The notes: generated by a model not told the origin, from the sequence alone. A DNA stretch of 64,000 nt from Foetidibacter luteolus (GCF_009650435.1 NZ_VVIP01000035.1:329117-393116), one strand, 5' to 3'; counted from the stretch's first letter, positions 52,318 through 63,913 are shown. Made by a program: numbers and translations.

Positions 52318-53496
52318 ATGCAGGAAGCATATATAGTAGCCGGTTACCGCACCGCTGTTACCAAAAGCAAAAAAGGCGGTTTTCGTTTTTTCCGGCCAGA
52401 TGATTTGGCTGTTGAAGTCATCAAAGGCCTCGCCGCGGCTGTTCCGCAGCTTGATACCAAACGTATAGATGATGTTATTGTGGGCAATGCTGTTCCCGAA
52501 GCGGAGCAGGGGTTGCAGTTTGGCCGTATCATAGCCGCCAGGGCGCTGGGTATTGAAGTGCCGGGCATTACTATAAACCGTTATTGCGCCAGCGGGTTAG
52601 AAAGCATTGCCATGGCCACTGCCAAAATAAGAACAGGCATGGCTGATTGTATTGTAGCCGGCGGCACAGAAAGCATGAGCCTGGTACCCACAGCGGGTTG
52701 GAAAACGGTGCCTGCCTACAGCATAGCCAAAGAGGAACCTGATTACTACCTAAGCATGGGCCTTACCGCCGAAGCTGTGGCAAAAGAATACAACGTTAAC
52801 CGGGAAGACCAGGATGCTTTCGCTTTATCCTCTCACCAAAAAGCCATGAACGCCATCACCCAGGGCTTTTTTAAGCCGGGCATTTTACCTGTACAGGTAG
52901 AACAGGTGTATGTGAATGAAAAAGGTAAACGTGCCACTAAAACTTTTACCATTGATACAGATGAAGGTGTACGTGCCGATACTACCCCCGAAGCTTTGGC
53001 CAAACTAAAACCGGCATTCGCCCAGGGCGGAACGGTTACCGCAGGCAACTCATCCCAAACCAGTGATGGCGCTGCTTTTGTACTGGTAATGAGCGAAAAG
53101 ATGGTAAATGAGCTTAACCTTAAACCCATTGGCAGGCTGGTAAACTGTGCCAGCGCCGGTGTACACCCCCGTATTATGGGTATTGGCCCTGTGGCCGCCG
53201 TACCAAAAGTGCTTAAACAGGCCGGCATGAACATCGGGGACATTGATTTGATTGAACTCAACGAGGCTTTCGCTTCCCAGTCTATAGCGGTCATCCGGGA
53301 ACTTAATTTAAACCCGGATATTGTAAACATCAATGGCGGGGCCATAGCGCTGGGCCATCCGCTGGGTTGCACCGGCTGCAAGCTTACCGTGCAGGTATTA
53401 AATGATTTGCAGCGCCTGAACAAAAAATACGGCATGGTTACAGCCTGCGTAGGCGGCGGGCAGGGCATTGCAGGCATTATTGAGCGTATTGCATAA
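52318..53496 (+). CDS. Acetyl-CoA C-acyltransferase (thiolase)
   Basis: 392 residues from the ATG at 52318. The nucleophile Cys is in NRYCASGLESIAMA, the His in NGGAIALGHPLGCTG and the second Cys in VTACVGGGQGIAGI. It cleaves 3-oxoacyl-CoA in fatty acid oxidation, or runs in reverse for acetoacetyl-CoA. In many relatives it sits in one operon with a MarR regulator, a 3-hydroxyacyl-CoA dehydrogenase and an acyl-CoA dehydrogenase; here the MarR/acyl-CoA dehydrogenase pair is about 8 kb away. A TTG at 52309 is a less likely start. Confidence 0.93.
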   Translation: MQEAYIVAGYRTAVTKSKKGGFRFFRPDDLAVEVIKGLAAAVPQLDTKRIDDVIVGNAVPEAEQGLQFGRIIAARALGIEVPGITINRYCASGLESIAMATAKIRTGMADCIVAGGTESMSLVPTAGWKTVPAYSIAKEEPDYYLSMGLTAEAVAKEYNVNREDQDAFALSSHQKAMNAITQGFFKPGILPVQVEQVYVNEKGKRATKTFTIDTDEGVRADTTPEALAKLKPAFAQGGTVTAGNSSQTSDGAAFVLVMSEKMVNELNLKPIGRLVNCASAGVHPRIMGIGPVAAVPKVLKQAGMNIGDIDLIELNEAFASQSIAVIRELNLNPDIVNINGGAIALGHPLGCTGCKLTVQVLNDLQRLNKKYGMVTACVGGGQGIAGIIERIA

Positions 53497-53534
53497 TATC
53501 TTCGGTTTGGCATTATACAAAGAAAGAATTTTCA

Positions 53535-53920
53535 GGGCGTGTCCCTCGTACCTCGGGCCGGGCTTTTCGCTATTACTCCGGCACGGGCAGCGCTGACCCC
53601 TCCACCTTAGGCTACCGTGTGTACACGTCTTTTCCAAGAAAAAAAGGGAACACGGATGACACGGATAGAGTGGATTTTCACCGTTTGTTTTCGCAGAATG
53701 CGAAAACATCCAGTAAGAAATCAAACTTACAAGCCAGGAAAAGTACGGATTGGCACTGATAATGCTGCGAAGCAGCATTGAAAATTCAGCGTATCCGTTC
53801 TATCCGTGTCATCCGTGTTCCAATAGTTATTTGTGTACACACGGTAGCCACTTTTAGGGGGAGTTGGAGGGGGTTCCTCACCGGGGTAACCGCTTCAATC
53901 CCTCACCCAAAGTGTAACAC
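53535..53920 (-). repeat. Dispersed repeat family A, copy 6, interrupted
   Basis: The left part (GTCCCTCGTACCTCGGGCCG to TATTACTCCGGCAC) and right part (CCTCACCGGGGTAACCGCTT to CCCTCACCC) of family A are split by about 280 bases. The inserted DNA contains a 240-bp long inverted repeat. It lies in the 599-base gap 53497-54095; after the repeat (53921-54095) I see only A/T-rich DNA. Confidence 0.75.
53610..53849. mobile_element. MITE-like long inverted repeat inserted in repeat A copy 6
   Basis: Outer 17-bp perfect inverted ends (53610-53626 with 53833-53849, GGCTACCGTGTGTACAC). Inside them a 21-bp perfect inverted pair (53648-53668 with 53800-53820). In the centre are two separate hairpins with GAA loops (53687-53707 and 53761-53779). 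No open frame fits, so it is non-autonomous. No clear target duplication is visible. It could instead be a repeat-built structural element. Confidence 0.5.
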
Positions 53921-54095
53921 TCGTCTGCTTTTGCAAGCAGGTCTTAAATAAGCCTATTTTATATTTCGATATTCTGATGGTATCATGTAGCCAAAAACTA
54001 TTCCTTAACCCGGTATATTTTTTGACTGATTTAATCAACTGATTTGTTACCCTTTTCATTTATTCATCATAGATTCGGGCTAACAAACATTATTT

Positions 54096-54935
54096 ATGAA
54101 AACCATCCTTGTTCCAACCGATTTTTCAGCTACAGCTTCCAATGCCGCCCATTATGCCGTGCATCTTGCCAAACAGGTAAACTGCCATAAAATAATTCTC
54201 TACAATGCTTACCAGGTACCTGTTATTACGGACGCGGTAATGACGCCGGTTGAGCTCGTAGGGATAGAAGAAATGAGGGAGGTAAGCGAACAGGGGCTGG
54301 AAAAGTTCAGGCAGCAGCTACAGGATTATGCCGGGCCGGAAAGCGATATTACACTTGACACGGTAAGCGATTTTGCCCTGCTTGCCGAAAGCATTGACGA
54401 TGTATGTAAAGAGTACCAAATTGACCTGATTGTGATGGGCATTACCGGTGGCAATAAAGTAGAAGAAGTGCTGATTGGCAGCAATACCATCAGCGTTGCC
54501 AGGCATACTACAGTGCCCGTGATTATCGTTCCTGCCGATGTGGAGTTTACACCCATCCGGGAAATTGTACTTGCCTGCGACTTTAAAAAAGTAGTAGAAA
54601 CCACACCCGTAGCGCCCATTAAAAAAATTCTGGATGAAACTGGCGCCAAACTGTTTGTGCTTAATATAGACCACAACCGCAAACACCAAACCGGCGAAAC
54701 GGTATTTGAAAGCCTGCTGCTGGACACCCTGTTGCAAGGTTACAACCCCGAATACCACTTTGCTGACAGCCCCGATTTTGTGGAAGGCATCAACCATTTT
54801 GTTTCCGAAAACAAAGTTGACCTCATTATTACCATCCCCAAAAAGCACGGCATTTTCGAGAGCCTGTTTAAACGCAGCCATACCAAAATGCTGGCTTACC
54901 ACAGCCATGTACCGCTGGTGGTGTTGCATGACTGA
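54096..54935 (+). CDS. Universal stress protein, two Usp domains
   Basis: 279 residues. The first domain starts MKTILVPTDFSATASNAAHY and has the nucleotide-binding end GITGGNKVEEVLIGSNTIS. The second (about 150-279) is a degenerate repeat of the same fold. Tandem Usp proteins are cytoplasmic and respond to stress or energy state, binding ATP in the intact domain. It stands alone with an A/T-rich leader. Confidence 0.88.
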   Translation: MKTILVPTDFSATASNAAHYAVHLAKQVNCHKIILYNAYQVPVITDAVMTPVELVGIEEMREVSEQGLEKFRQQLQDYAGPESDITLDTVSDFALLAESIDDVCKEYQIDLIVMGITGGNKVEEVLIGSNTISVARHTTVPVIIVPADVEFTPIREIVLACDFKKVVETTPVAPIKKILDETGAKLFVLNIDHNRKHQTGETVFESLLLDTLLQGYNPEYHFADSPDFVEGINHFVSENKVDLIITIPKKHGIFESLFKRSHTKMLAYHSHVPLVVLHD

Positions 54936-54977
54936 TTAATAAATTATTTTTCTTGTTTTCTGGAAACTCAATATAAA

Positions 54978-55262
54978 ATGACAGAACCTGTCCCGGAAAG
55001 AAACTGGCTTCGAATTTTATCTCCTTGTATTTTATGCGCTGTTTTTTCAGTTGTTGCTATTCTAATTAGCATGCTTCAGCTTAAAAGTTCCCAGGGATGG
55101 AGTTTATTGGGTGTAATAATTTATCTACCCTTTTTACTCATTTTGCTAACGATAGACATAGTATTGAAGGTTGTAATTAAGGTTAATACACTTTTGCTTT
55201 GGCTAATAGAAATCAGTTTAATTGTATTTGTAATTATTTTGTTTTTGAACAGATGGAATTAA
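54978..55262 (+). CDS. Small hypothetical membrane protein
   Basis: 94 residues with three hydrophobic segments (about 16-37, 45-62, 68-88). No known domain. It starts 42 bases after the stress protein gene, and its end is 62 bases before the hydrolase start at 55325. Confidence 0.6.
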   Translation: MTEPVPERNWLRILSPCILCAVFSVVAILISMLQLKSSQGWSLLGVIIYLPFLLILLTIDIVLKVVIKVNTLLLWLIEISLIVFVIILFLNRWN

Positions 55263-55324
55263 CGGGACTCAATATCTTTTACGATAACATTAGCCGGGTG
55301 AACTGCATGCCACAACAAACACCA

Positions 55325-56224
55325 ATGAAAAAAATAATTCCTGCTTTTCTCGCAACATTACTGCTAACCGCGTTACAGGCACAGAAAACCGACAAAAAAC
55401 TTGAGCACCAGTTAAAACAACTCGTCGCCGGCTTCCGTGGCGATGTAGGTATTTATGTGCTGGATGCAAAAAAGAACAAAGTAGCCGCCATTAATGCCGA
55501 TTCTGTTTTTCCAACGGCCAGCATTGTAAAAATTCCCATTATGATTGCCGTAATGGATAAAATTGAAAAAGGACAGTTAAGCTATCACCAGCGCCTTACC
55601 TATACAGATTCTTTGTACTACAACGAAGGTGATGATATCCTGGCATCTTTCAAGGATAGCAGCAGTATTGAGTTGAGTAAAGTGATGATGCTGATGCTTA
55701 CCACCAGCGATAACTGCGCCAGCCTTTGGCTGCAGGGGCTTGCCGGCACCGGCAGCAGGATAAATGAAATACTGGACAGTACAGGTTATACCCAAACACG
55801 TGTAAACAGCCGTACCCCGGGCCGGCAGGGTAACCGGGCTCAATATGGCTGGGGGCAAACGTCGCCCCGGGAAATGGTAACCATTATGAGCCGTATTGTA
55901 AACGGCAGCATGTTAAGCCCACAGGCCAGCGAAAAAATGCTGCGCCTGCTGGGCCGGCAATATTGGGATGAAGAGGCTATATCTCAAATACCACCCGGTG
56001 TTTTTGTGGCCGATAAAAACGGCGCTGTAGATGCCAGCCGCAGCGAAGTAATGTTTGTTAACGGCCCACACCCTTATACCTGGGCAATTTTTACCAAAAA
56101 CAACCAGGATACAAGCTGGGAGTATAACAACGAAGCCTGGGTGCTTACCCGTAAAGTTTCTGCCTTGCTTTGGAACTACTATAATCCTGGCGGCAACTGG
56201 AAGGGCGCCCCGTTTGAAAAATGA
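55325..56224 (+). CDS. Class A beta-lactamase-like serine hydrolase
   Basis: 299 residues from the ATG at 55325. A signal peptide (IIPAFLATLLLTALQAQ) leads to the periplasm. The active-site motifs are Ser66-Ile-Val-Lys69 (SxxK) and Ser128-Asp-Asn130 (SDN). The third motif reads KNG (ADKNGAVD) instead of KTG. Members hydrolyse beta-lactams or act on peptidoglycan peptides. The Omega-loop Glu of true class A enzymes is not obvious (region RTPGRQGNRAQYG), so it may not be a real lactamase. A relative at 3950-5193 is frameshifted. Upstream in-frame ATGs would overlap the preceding gene. Confidence 0.8.
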   Translation: MKKIIPAFLATLLLTALQAQKTDKKLEHQLKQLVAGFRGDVGIYVLDAKKNKVAAINADSVFPTASIVKIPIMIAVMDKIEKGQLSYHQRLTYTDSLYYNEGDDILASFKDSSSIELSKVMMLMLTTSDNCASLWLQGLAGTGSRINEILDSTGYTQTRVNSRTPGRQGNRAQYGWGQTSPREMVTIMSRIVNGSMLSPQASEKMLRLLGRQYWDEEAISQIPPGVFVADKNGAVDASRSEVMFVNGPHPYTWAIFTKNNQDTSWEYNNEAWVLTRKVSALLWNYYNPGGNWKGAPFEK

Positions 56225-56302
56225 TGCCTGTCAATATTTGCCTACGGACGCTTATCTACTCTGTGGGAAAAAGCTGAAGAGAAATTCTACCGGCGATGGG
56301 CT

Positions 56303-56385
56303 GCGGGATTGAAATGAAAACCCCGCTGAAGGTCTTGTGCGGAAGCTCTTGTGGCGGAGTTGCAATGAAAAGCCCGGACTAAAGC
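56303..56385 (+). repeat. Dispersed repeat family A, copy 7 (degenerate)
   Basis: Only parts remain: GCGGGATTGAAATGAAAACC, CCCGCTGAAGGTCTTGTGCG, GTGGCGGAGT and AAAGCCCGG. It is the most diverged copy. The rest of the 297-base gap shows nothing else. Confidence 0.6.
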
Positions 56386-56521
56386 CCCAACAAAGCTTCC
56401 ACAGCCGAAAGCCCCAAAATCTCTGTATTGTTTTCAATAGTGGCTAAAAAAAATTATGCGGTCGTGGGAACACAACCGCATTTTCTTAACTGCGTATATT
56501 ACTCTAAAACCAAAGACGTGT

Positions 56522-58701
<2,180 letters not shown>

Positions 58702-58709
<8 letters not shown>

Positions 58710-58887
58710 AAATCGCGATTATTATTTTAACAAAGAGGGCCTTATGGTAATGACGGCGGCCTGGCACCTGCGGCGTGGTTACTGCTGCGGCAACGGCTGC
58801 CTGCATTGCCCCTACGATTATGAGAAGGTACCGGAGCCCAAAAAAAGCCATCTATTGCAGGCAAGAGAAGACAAGCCCAGCCCCTGA
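58702..58887 (+). CDS. DUF5522 small Cys-rich protein
   Basis: About 61 residues from the ATG at 58702 (or 65 from the GTG at 58690). It overlaps the trmB stop by 8 bases, so translation is coupled. The family motif YYFNKEGLMVMTAAWHLRRG followed by YCCGNGCLHCPY has four Cys and a His that could hold a metal. The function of DUF5522 is unknown; coupling to trmB suggests a tRNA-linked or housekeeping role. Confidence 0.85.
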
Positions 58888-58904
58888 AGGGGCTGCTGTT
58901 GAAG

Positions 58905-58990
58905 AATTTTTATGGGCCGGGCTACAGTACTGCTATATGGCTTTGCTTGCGTCGCACTCTTCTGCGCTTTGTTCTTTACGCGGCATTGTG
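58905..58990 (+). repeat. Dispersed repeat family B, copy 12
   Basis: TTTTTATGGGCCGGGCTACA, TTGCTTGCGTCGCACTCTTC and TTCTTTACGCGGCATTGTGC. Confidence 0.75.
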
Positions 58991-59005
58991 CAGCAGGCTT
59001 TAAAA

Positions 59006-59036
59006 GCTCAATGTTCCTCTGTTCAAAGTTCAATGC
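59006..59036 (+). repeat. Short dispersed repeat family C, copy 3
   Basis: CAATGTTCCTCTGTTCAAAG then TTCAATGC, next to family B copy 12. A short palindrome TGCGGAA / TTCCGCA follows at about 59056-59074. Confidence 0.6.
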
Positions 59037-59117
59037 TAACGGCGTAGCCGCTCTGCGGAATTTGCAGTTCCGCAGCATTACTCTGTCGCTTGCAGCTACT
59101 AACGACACAATTGTAAA

Positions 59118-60260
59118 TTACTTCACCGTCCTACCCTTCCACTGGTACTTGCCAAACTTGCCGAAAAAGCCGGCGATAACTGTGTAAAAAATATGAACGG
59201 GCTGCATAAATGTAAACCACCACAGCAAATGCTGCAAACGGAAAAAGCTGGAAACGAAATACATAAACGTAAACTCGCTGAAAGTTTTTAAAACAACCAG
59301 CGCCAGCCAGTACCACAAAATTTCCAGCTTATAAAAGGCCAGGAAGGGTAATATTACCATTAACGCGTTAAGTATATATACAAACAGCAGTACTACAATA
59401 ATGCGCTTGTCATCGTAAGCTTCTGCTTTGCTGGCCCAGCGTATGCGCTGGTTAATAAAACTCCTCCAGTCGGGCATAGGTTCGGTAAGCACGATGGCAT
59501 CGCGGGTAAAGAGATACCCTATCCTGCCAGGAAAGCGCATGTGCATTTTGTGCATCAGCAGCATATCATCCCCGCTGGCTATATTGTCAATACCCTTAAA
59601 GCCATCCACCTGGTAAAAAGTTTCTTTTTTATAGGCCAGGTTGGCGCCATTGCACATGCTGTGAAAACCGGCGGATACAGATGCCGCCGTAATACCCTGC
59701 AGGCTTATAAAATCAAGGCACTGGAAAATAGAAACAAAAGAACCATTGTTGATGAACATTACCGGTGCAGCCACAAAAACAGGCTGGTGCTGTTGAATGT
59801 ACGCATCCAGGTTTTTAAGCCATAAGGGGGTAACCAGGCAATCCGCATCGGTGGTGGCAACCCATTCTTTGGTGGAATAGCTGATGGCTGTTTCTATTGC
59901 TTTCTTTTTGTAAGAATTAAGCTCTTTGCCCTGCAGCACATCGGCCAGCTTTAGCAACCGCACATTGGGATGGGTTTTAGAAATCTCATTTACTATGTCC
60001 GGGGTTTTATCGGCAGAATGGTCGTCAATTACAATTACTTCAAATAAATGAGACGGATATTGGTTATTTACGATAGACATTACACAGTCGCGGATGGCAT
60101 TTTCTTCATTCCTGGCAGGTATAATAATGCTGAAGCCTGTTGCCGGAACTTCAGCACCGCCGGGCCTGAAATGTTTAAGCCGACGGTACCATACACGGTA
60201 AGCATGAATAAGTACGGCATAAAAACTAAGTAATACCGCGGTTATGTAAACTAATGTCAT
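59118..60260 (-). CDS. Family 2 glycosyltransferase, membrane-bound
   Basis: 380 residues from the ATG at 60260. One N-terminal membrane helix, the GT-A domain with IIPARNEENAIRDC, VIDDHSADKTPD, the metal motif in TDADCLV, the acceptor-site GDDMLL and the QRIRW motif of processive enzymes. Three C-terminal membrane helices follow. It transfers sugar from a nucleotide-sugar to a lipid or growing polysaccharide. An earlier in-frame start at 60326 would overlap the upstream hydrolase gene (stop at 60292), so the later one is preferred. Confidence 0.87.
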   Translation of the reverse strand: MTLVYITAVLLSFYAVLIHAYRVWYRRLKHFRPGGAEVPATGFSIIIPARNEENAIRDCVMSIVNNQYPSHLFEVIVIDDHSADKTPDIVNEISKTHPNVRLLKLADVLQGKELNSYKKKAIETAISYSTKEWVATTDADCLVTPLWLKNLDAYIQQHQPVFVAAPVMFINNGSFVSIFQCLDFISLQGITAASVSAGFHSMCNGANLAYKKETFYQVDGFKGIDNIASGDDMLLMHKMHMRFPGRIGYLFTRDAIVLTEPMPDWRSFINQRIRWASKAEAYDDKRIIVVLLFVYILNALMVILPFLAFYKLEILWYWLALVVLKTFSEFTFMYFVSSFFRLQHLLWWFTFMQPVHIFYTVIAGFFGKFGKYQWKGRTVK

Positions 60261-60291
60261 GTTGTATAAATCGCAGCAAAGAAAAGTGATA

Positions 60292-61149
60292 TTATTCAAA
60301 GAAAAGCGACGCGATGGTTGCGGCATGCTTTTCCTTCAGCAACTGGTGGCCGGCATCAATAATATGTATTTGCACCCATGCCGGGCAGATGCGCTGCAGG
60401 CCCTGCGCCCTTTTGGAAAGAATAACCCTGTCGTAACGGCCGAACAATAACCTGGTAACAATATGGTGACGGTTAATGCAGCCTGCTATTTTTTCGATGG
60501 ATGGCTTTATTTGCCGCATCGTTGTCCACCGGCGGTACAGAAGGTTTCTTTCATCTCCATCCTCCAGGTAATAATGCGCAATTTTAAGTACAGACTTATT
60601 CATTACCCCGGCGCTGCCGGCAAGTTTCATTAAAGAAAATACCGGGGCCGGTTGCTTCATGCAATAATTGAAAAGCCGGTTGCCGATGGTTGTTTGCGTA
60701 GATAACCTGTACCAGAAATTTTTGTGAAACCCGTCTGGGGCAACCAGCGCCAGGCGTTCAACCCGCCCCGGCATTAATTCTGCAAGCTGTAAGCAAATTC
60801 TGCCGCCCATGCTAAAACCCAGCAAACTTATTTTATCACCGTCGCTGAAACCTGCATGCTGTATAAGCCGTTGCACCCAGTTAACCAATTGGCCCGGGGT
60901 AAGTGTAAGCCCTTCGTTCCATTGGGTAAAGCCGTGCAGCGGCATATCGGGCGCCAGTAAAGTATAATGGTTGCCCAGGGCATTTTCGAGGAAGGAAAAA
61001 CTACCGCCTTCTTCGCCATAGCCGTGAAAGCAGAGCAACAATTTTTTACCTGTGCCCCACCGGTAGTAGGCAATAACCGAATTTTGATATGGTAACTGCT
61101 GAATCAAAGCGATAAATATAAAGCGCCATTTGTTATGCGGATACAACAA
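60292..61149 (-). CDS. Alpha/beta hydrolase
   Basis: 285 residues. The oxyanion-hole motif is LLCFHGYGEEGGSF, the nucleophile elbow LLGFSMGGRICL (Ser), the acid in LLFGRYDRVI and the His in IIDAGHQLL. No signal peptide. These are esterases or similar with unknown substrate; a menaquinone-pathway MenH-like role is possible. It lies 31 bases before the glycosyltransferase gene on the same strand. Confidence 0.87.
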   Translation of the reverse strand: MLYPHNKWRFIFIALIQQLPYQNSVIAYYRWGTGKKLLLCFHGYGEEGGSFSFLENALGNHYTLLAPDMPLHGFTQWNEGLTLTPGQLVNWVQRLIQHAGFSDGDKISLLGFSMGGRICLQLAELMPGRVERLALVAPDGFHKNFWYRLSTQTTIGNRLFNYCMKQPAPVFSLMKLAGSAGVMNKSVLKIAHYYLEDGDERNLLYRRWTTMRQIKPSIEKIAGCINRHHIVTRLLFGRYDRVILSKRAQGLQRICPAWVQIHIIDAGHQLLKEKHAATIASLFFE

Positions 61150-61199
61150 CAGGCTTCACAGGAACGGGATTGTATATTATTGCGCTGTGCCACCACCGC

Positions 61200-61293
61200 G
61201 CCAGGGATTGAAGCGGATACCCCGCTGAGGGCCTTGTGCATGGGCCTTGTGGCGGAGTATGAGCGAAAAGCCCGGTGCCTTCGGCAGGCGCCC
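61200..61293 (+). repeat. Dispersed repeat family A, copy 8 (short form)
   Basis: CAGGGATTGAAGCGGATACC, GCTGAGGGCCTTGTGCATGG and GTGGCGGAGTATGAGCGAAA, with a changed end GGTGCCTTCGGCAGGCGCC. It lies in the divergent gap between the hydrolase and MarR genes. Confidence 0.85.
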
Positions 61294-61388
61294 TGCTGCT
61301 CTTTAAGCCATAAGCGAATTTTAACCCTGAAATATTTGGTTTGTACAAAACTAAAGCTAATTTTGAAAATAGTTGCATAACTAACTAT

Positions 61389-61829
61389 ATGCCCAACAAC
61401 CAATTTAAAAGAGGGGAACTTTACAGCGTAATAAACGGGATGGCAAGTACGGCTGTTGCAAGGCGGCTTCAGAAAAACTTCAGGAACGCCGGGCTGGAAA
61501 TTACGATTGAACAATGGACAGTGCTTTACCATTTATGGAAAGAAGATTGCCTAAGCCAGCAGGAATTGTGCAACCGTACTTACCGCGATAAACCCAGTAT
61601 TACAAGACTGATAGATAACCTGGAAAAACAGAAACTGGTAAACAGGGTAGCATCCAGGGAAGACCGGCGCATTAACCTGGTTTGCCTTACAGAAGCCGCA
61701 AGGGAACTGCAGGATAAAACGCTGCTGCTTGCCAACCAAACTATGGACGAAGCGCTGGTGGATGTGAACAAAGACGATATTGAAGTGGTAAAGAAAGTAC
61801 TGCAGCAAGTGTATGACAACCTGAAATAA
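61389..61829 (+). CDS. MarR-family transcriptional regulator
   Basis: 146 residues from the ATG at 61389. The winged helix-turn-helix is seen in LSQQELCNRTYRDKPSITRL with the wing SREDRRINLVCLTEAAREL. It is 47 bases upstream of an acyl-CoA dehydrogenase gene on the same strand, so it probably controls fatty acid oxidation genes, with an acyl-CoA or similar effector (inference). It may also regulate itself. Confidence 0.9.
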   Translation: MPNNQFKRGELYSVINGMASTAVARRLQKNFRNAGLEITIEQWTVLYHLWKEDCLSQQELCNRTYRDKPSITRLIDNLEKQKLVNRVASREDRRINLVCLTEAARELQDKTLLLANQTMDEALVDVNKDDIEVVKKVLQQVYDNLK

Positions 61830-61876
61830 TAATTGCCTGCAATAAGAAAAATAACTTAACCGTAAAACCTGTTGTT

Positions 61877-63667
61877 ATGGAAAGTGCAACAACACAATAC
61901 GCCGCTTTAAAGGGCGGCGAATGGCTGATAAAGGAAACCAACCCTTTTGAGGCTTTTATACCCGAGGACTTTGATGAGGAGCAAAAAATGGTGATGGACA
62001 TGTGCAACCAGTTTTTGCAAACCGAAGTGATGCCCATAGTGGACAGGATTGATAAAATGGAGCCAGGCCTTATGCCATCTCTGATGGAAAAGGCGGGTGA
62101 GCAGGGGCTGCTGGCCACATCGCTGCCGGAAGAATACGGCGGGCTGGGTAAAGATTTTATTACAGCCACCATTGTAAATGAGGGGCTGGGCGCTGGCCAC
62201 TCTTTTTCCGTAGCCATAGCGGCGCACACAGGTATTGGCACTTTACCCATTTTATATTTTGGTACAGAAGAGCAAAAACAAAAATATATTCCCAAACTGG
62301 CATCTGGCGAATGGAAAGGCGCTTACGGCCTTACAGAACCCAACAGTGGCAGCGATGCCCTTAGCGCTAAAACAACAGCTAAACTTAGCGATGACGGCAA
62401 ACATTACCTGCTGAACGGGCAAAAGTGCTGGATTACAAATGGCGGTTTTGCGGATGTATATACCGTATTTGCAAAAATAGACGGCGACAAGTTTACCGGC
62501 TTTATTGTAGAGCGTGGTATTGAGGGCTTTACCCAGGGGGCGGAAGAGCACAAAATGGGCATTAAAGGCTCTTCCACTGTTCAGCTATACTTCCAGGATT
62601 GTAAGGTGCCGGTGGAAAATGTGTTGGGCGAAATAGGCAAAGGCCATATCATCGCCTTCAATATTTTAAACATTGGCCGCTTAAAACTGGACGCGGCTGC
62701 CATCGGAGGCAGTAAGATGGCCTTAACCACCGCGGTACAGTATGCAGTTACACGGGAACAGTTTAAAATGCCTATCGCCAAATTTGGCGCCATTAAGCAT
62801 AAGCTGGCGGAAATGGCCATACGCATTTGGGTGGCGGAAAGTGGTTTATACCGCAGCGCCAAATTGATTAAAGACAAAGAGCATGAGCTGCTGGCTTCTG
62901 GGGAGCCATTTAGCAAGGCTTTGCTGGGCGCAGCGGAAGAATACGCTATTGAATGTGCCATGTTGAAAGTATTTGGCAGCGAAGTGCTGGATTTTGTGGT
63001 GGATGAGGGAGTTCAGGTTCATGGCGGCAATGGCTTTAGCGATGAGTACAATATTTCAAGAGCTTACCGCGACAGCCGCATTAACCGCATTTACGAAGGC
63101 ACCAACGAAATTAACCGGCTGCTTACTGTGGACATGGTTTTAAAACGTGCCATGAAGGGTAAGCTTGATTTAATGGGACCGGCCATGAATGTGCAGAAAG
63201 AACTGATGAGTATTCCTGATTTTGGCAGCGATGATGATGCCCCATTTGCCAAAGAGAAAAAGTATATCATCAATTTTAAAAAGGCTATTCTGATGGTAGC
63301 AGGCGCCGCCGTGCAAAAGCTGATGATGCAACTGGAAAAAGAGCAGGAAGTACTGATGCATATAGCCGATATGGCCATTGAAACTTACCATGCGGAAAGC
63401 GCTTTACTTAGGGCAATTAAATTAACTGAAAGCCTTGGCGCCGGCGCTGCACTGCAAACAGATATGACCCGCACTTATATATACGACGCGGCAGACCGCA
63501 TTAACAAAGCGGGCAAAGATGCGCTGAACAGTTTTGCTGATGGCGATGAACTGCGTATGATGCACATTGGCTTAAAACGCTTTACCAAAGTAGATCCGTT
63601 TAACAGCAAAGAGGCAAGAAGAAGAATTGCCGGTAAAATGATTGAACAAAACAAATACAGTTTTTAA
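61877..63667 (+). CDS. Acyl-CoA dehydrogenase, long C-terminal form
   Basis: 596 residues, about 200 longer than medium-chain enzymes and like VLCAD/ACAD9 or bacterial long forms. FAD and substrate motifs are GAYGLTEPNSGSDAL and CWITNGGFADVYTVF. The catalytic Glu is in RIYEGTNEINRLL. A helical C-terminal domain (about 440-596) follows. It introduces the 2,3 double bond in acyl-CoA, the first step of beta-oxidation, passing electrons to ETF. It is cotranscribed with the MarR regulator. Confidence 0.94.
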   Translation: MESATTQYAALKGGEWLIKETNPFEAFIPEDFDEEQKMVMDMCNQFLQTEVMPIVDRIDKMEPGLMPSLMEKAGEQGLLATSLPEEYGGLGKDFITATIVNEGLGAGHSFSVAIAAHTGIGTLPILYFGTEEQKQKYIPKLASGEWKGAYGLTEPNSGSDALSAKTTAKLSDDGKHYLLNGQKCWITNGGFADVYTVFAKIDGDKFTGFIVERGIEGFTQGAEEHKMGIKGSSTVQLYFQDCKVPVENVLGEIGKGHIIAFNILNIGRLKLDAAAIGGSKMALTTAVQYAVTREQFKMPIAKFGAIKHKLAEMAIRIWVAESGLYRSAKLIKDKEHELLASGEPFSKALLGAAEEYAIECAMLKVFGSEVLDFVVDEGVQVHGGNGFSDEYNISRAYRDSRINRIYEGTNEINRLLTVDMVLKRAMKGKLDLMGPAMNVQKELMSIPDFGSDDDAPFAKEKKYIINFKKAILMVAGAAVQKLMMQLEKEQEVLMHIADMAIETYHAESALLRAIKLTESLGAGAALQTDMTRTYIYDAADRINKAGKDALNSFADGDELRMMHIGLKRFTKVDPFNSKEARRRIAGKMIEQNKYSF

Positions 63668-63713
63668 TAGTTTTTCAAAGGTTGGTTGTTAAGTGTAAGT
63701 CCTGCACGGTTTC

Positions 63714-63733
63714 GCCCTGCGGGGCTTTTATTT
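63714..63733 (+). terminator. Weak terminator after acyl-CoA dehydrogenase
   Basis: GCCC (63714-63717) and GGGC (63722-63725) with a 4-base loop, followed by a T-rich tract. The stem is short. Confidence 0.35.
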
Positions 63734-63755
63734 TTCGGCAGGTGAAGAGATTTTA

Positions 63756-63913
63756 TGGGTGCCCCCAAGCTATCGCAAGGGGTCGGGCAGAACTGCGTTC
63801 GCAACCTTCGTCAAAAGCAACATTTAGTTGCTTTTAACTCGGTTGTGCTATTACTCCGGAACAAGGCCCTGCCGCGATGGCCTCACCGGGGTAGCCGCTT
63901 CAATCCCTCACCC
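63756..63913 (-). repeat. Dispersed repeat family A, copy 9 (long form)
   Basis: Inverse orientation: GGGTGCCCCCAAGCTATCGC, hairpin block around AAAGCAACATTTAGTTGCTT, ATTACTCCGGAACAAGG and CTTCAATCCCTCACCC. From 63914 to the window end I see nothing coding. Confidence 0.85.

Noticed and set aside
52833..53513. 226-residue open frame on the minus strand inside the thiolase gene
   Set aside because: It is antisense to a clear thiolase; composition follows from the codon use of the real gene. The same applies to long antisense frames at 54318-54929, 8210-8821 and 22586-23062.
53610..53849. Insertion sequence
   Set aside because: There are inverted ends but no transposase frame, so at most it is a non-autonomous element.
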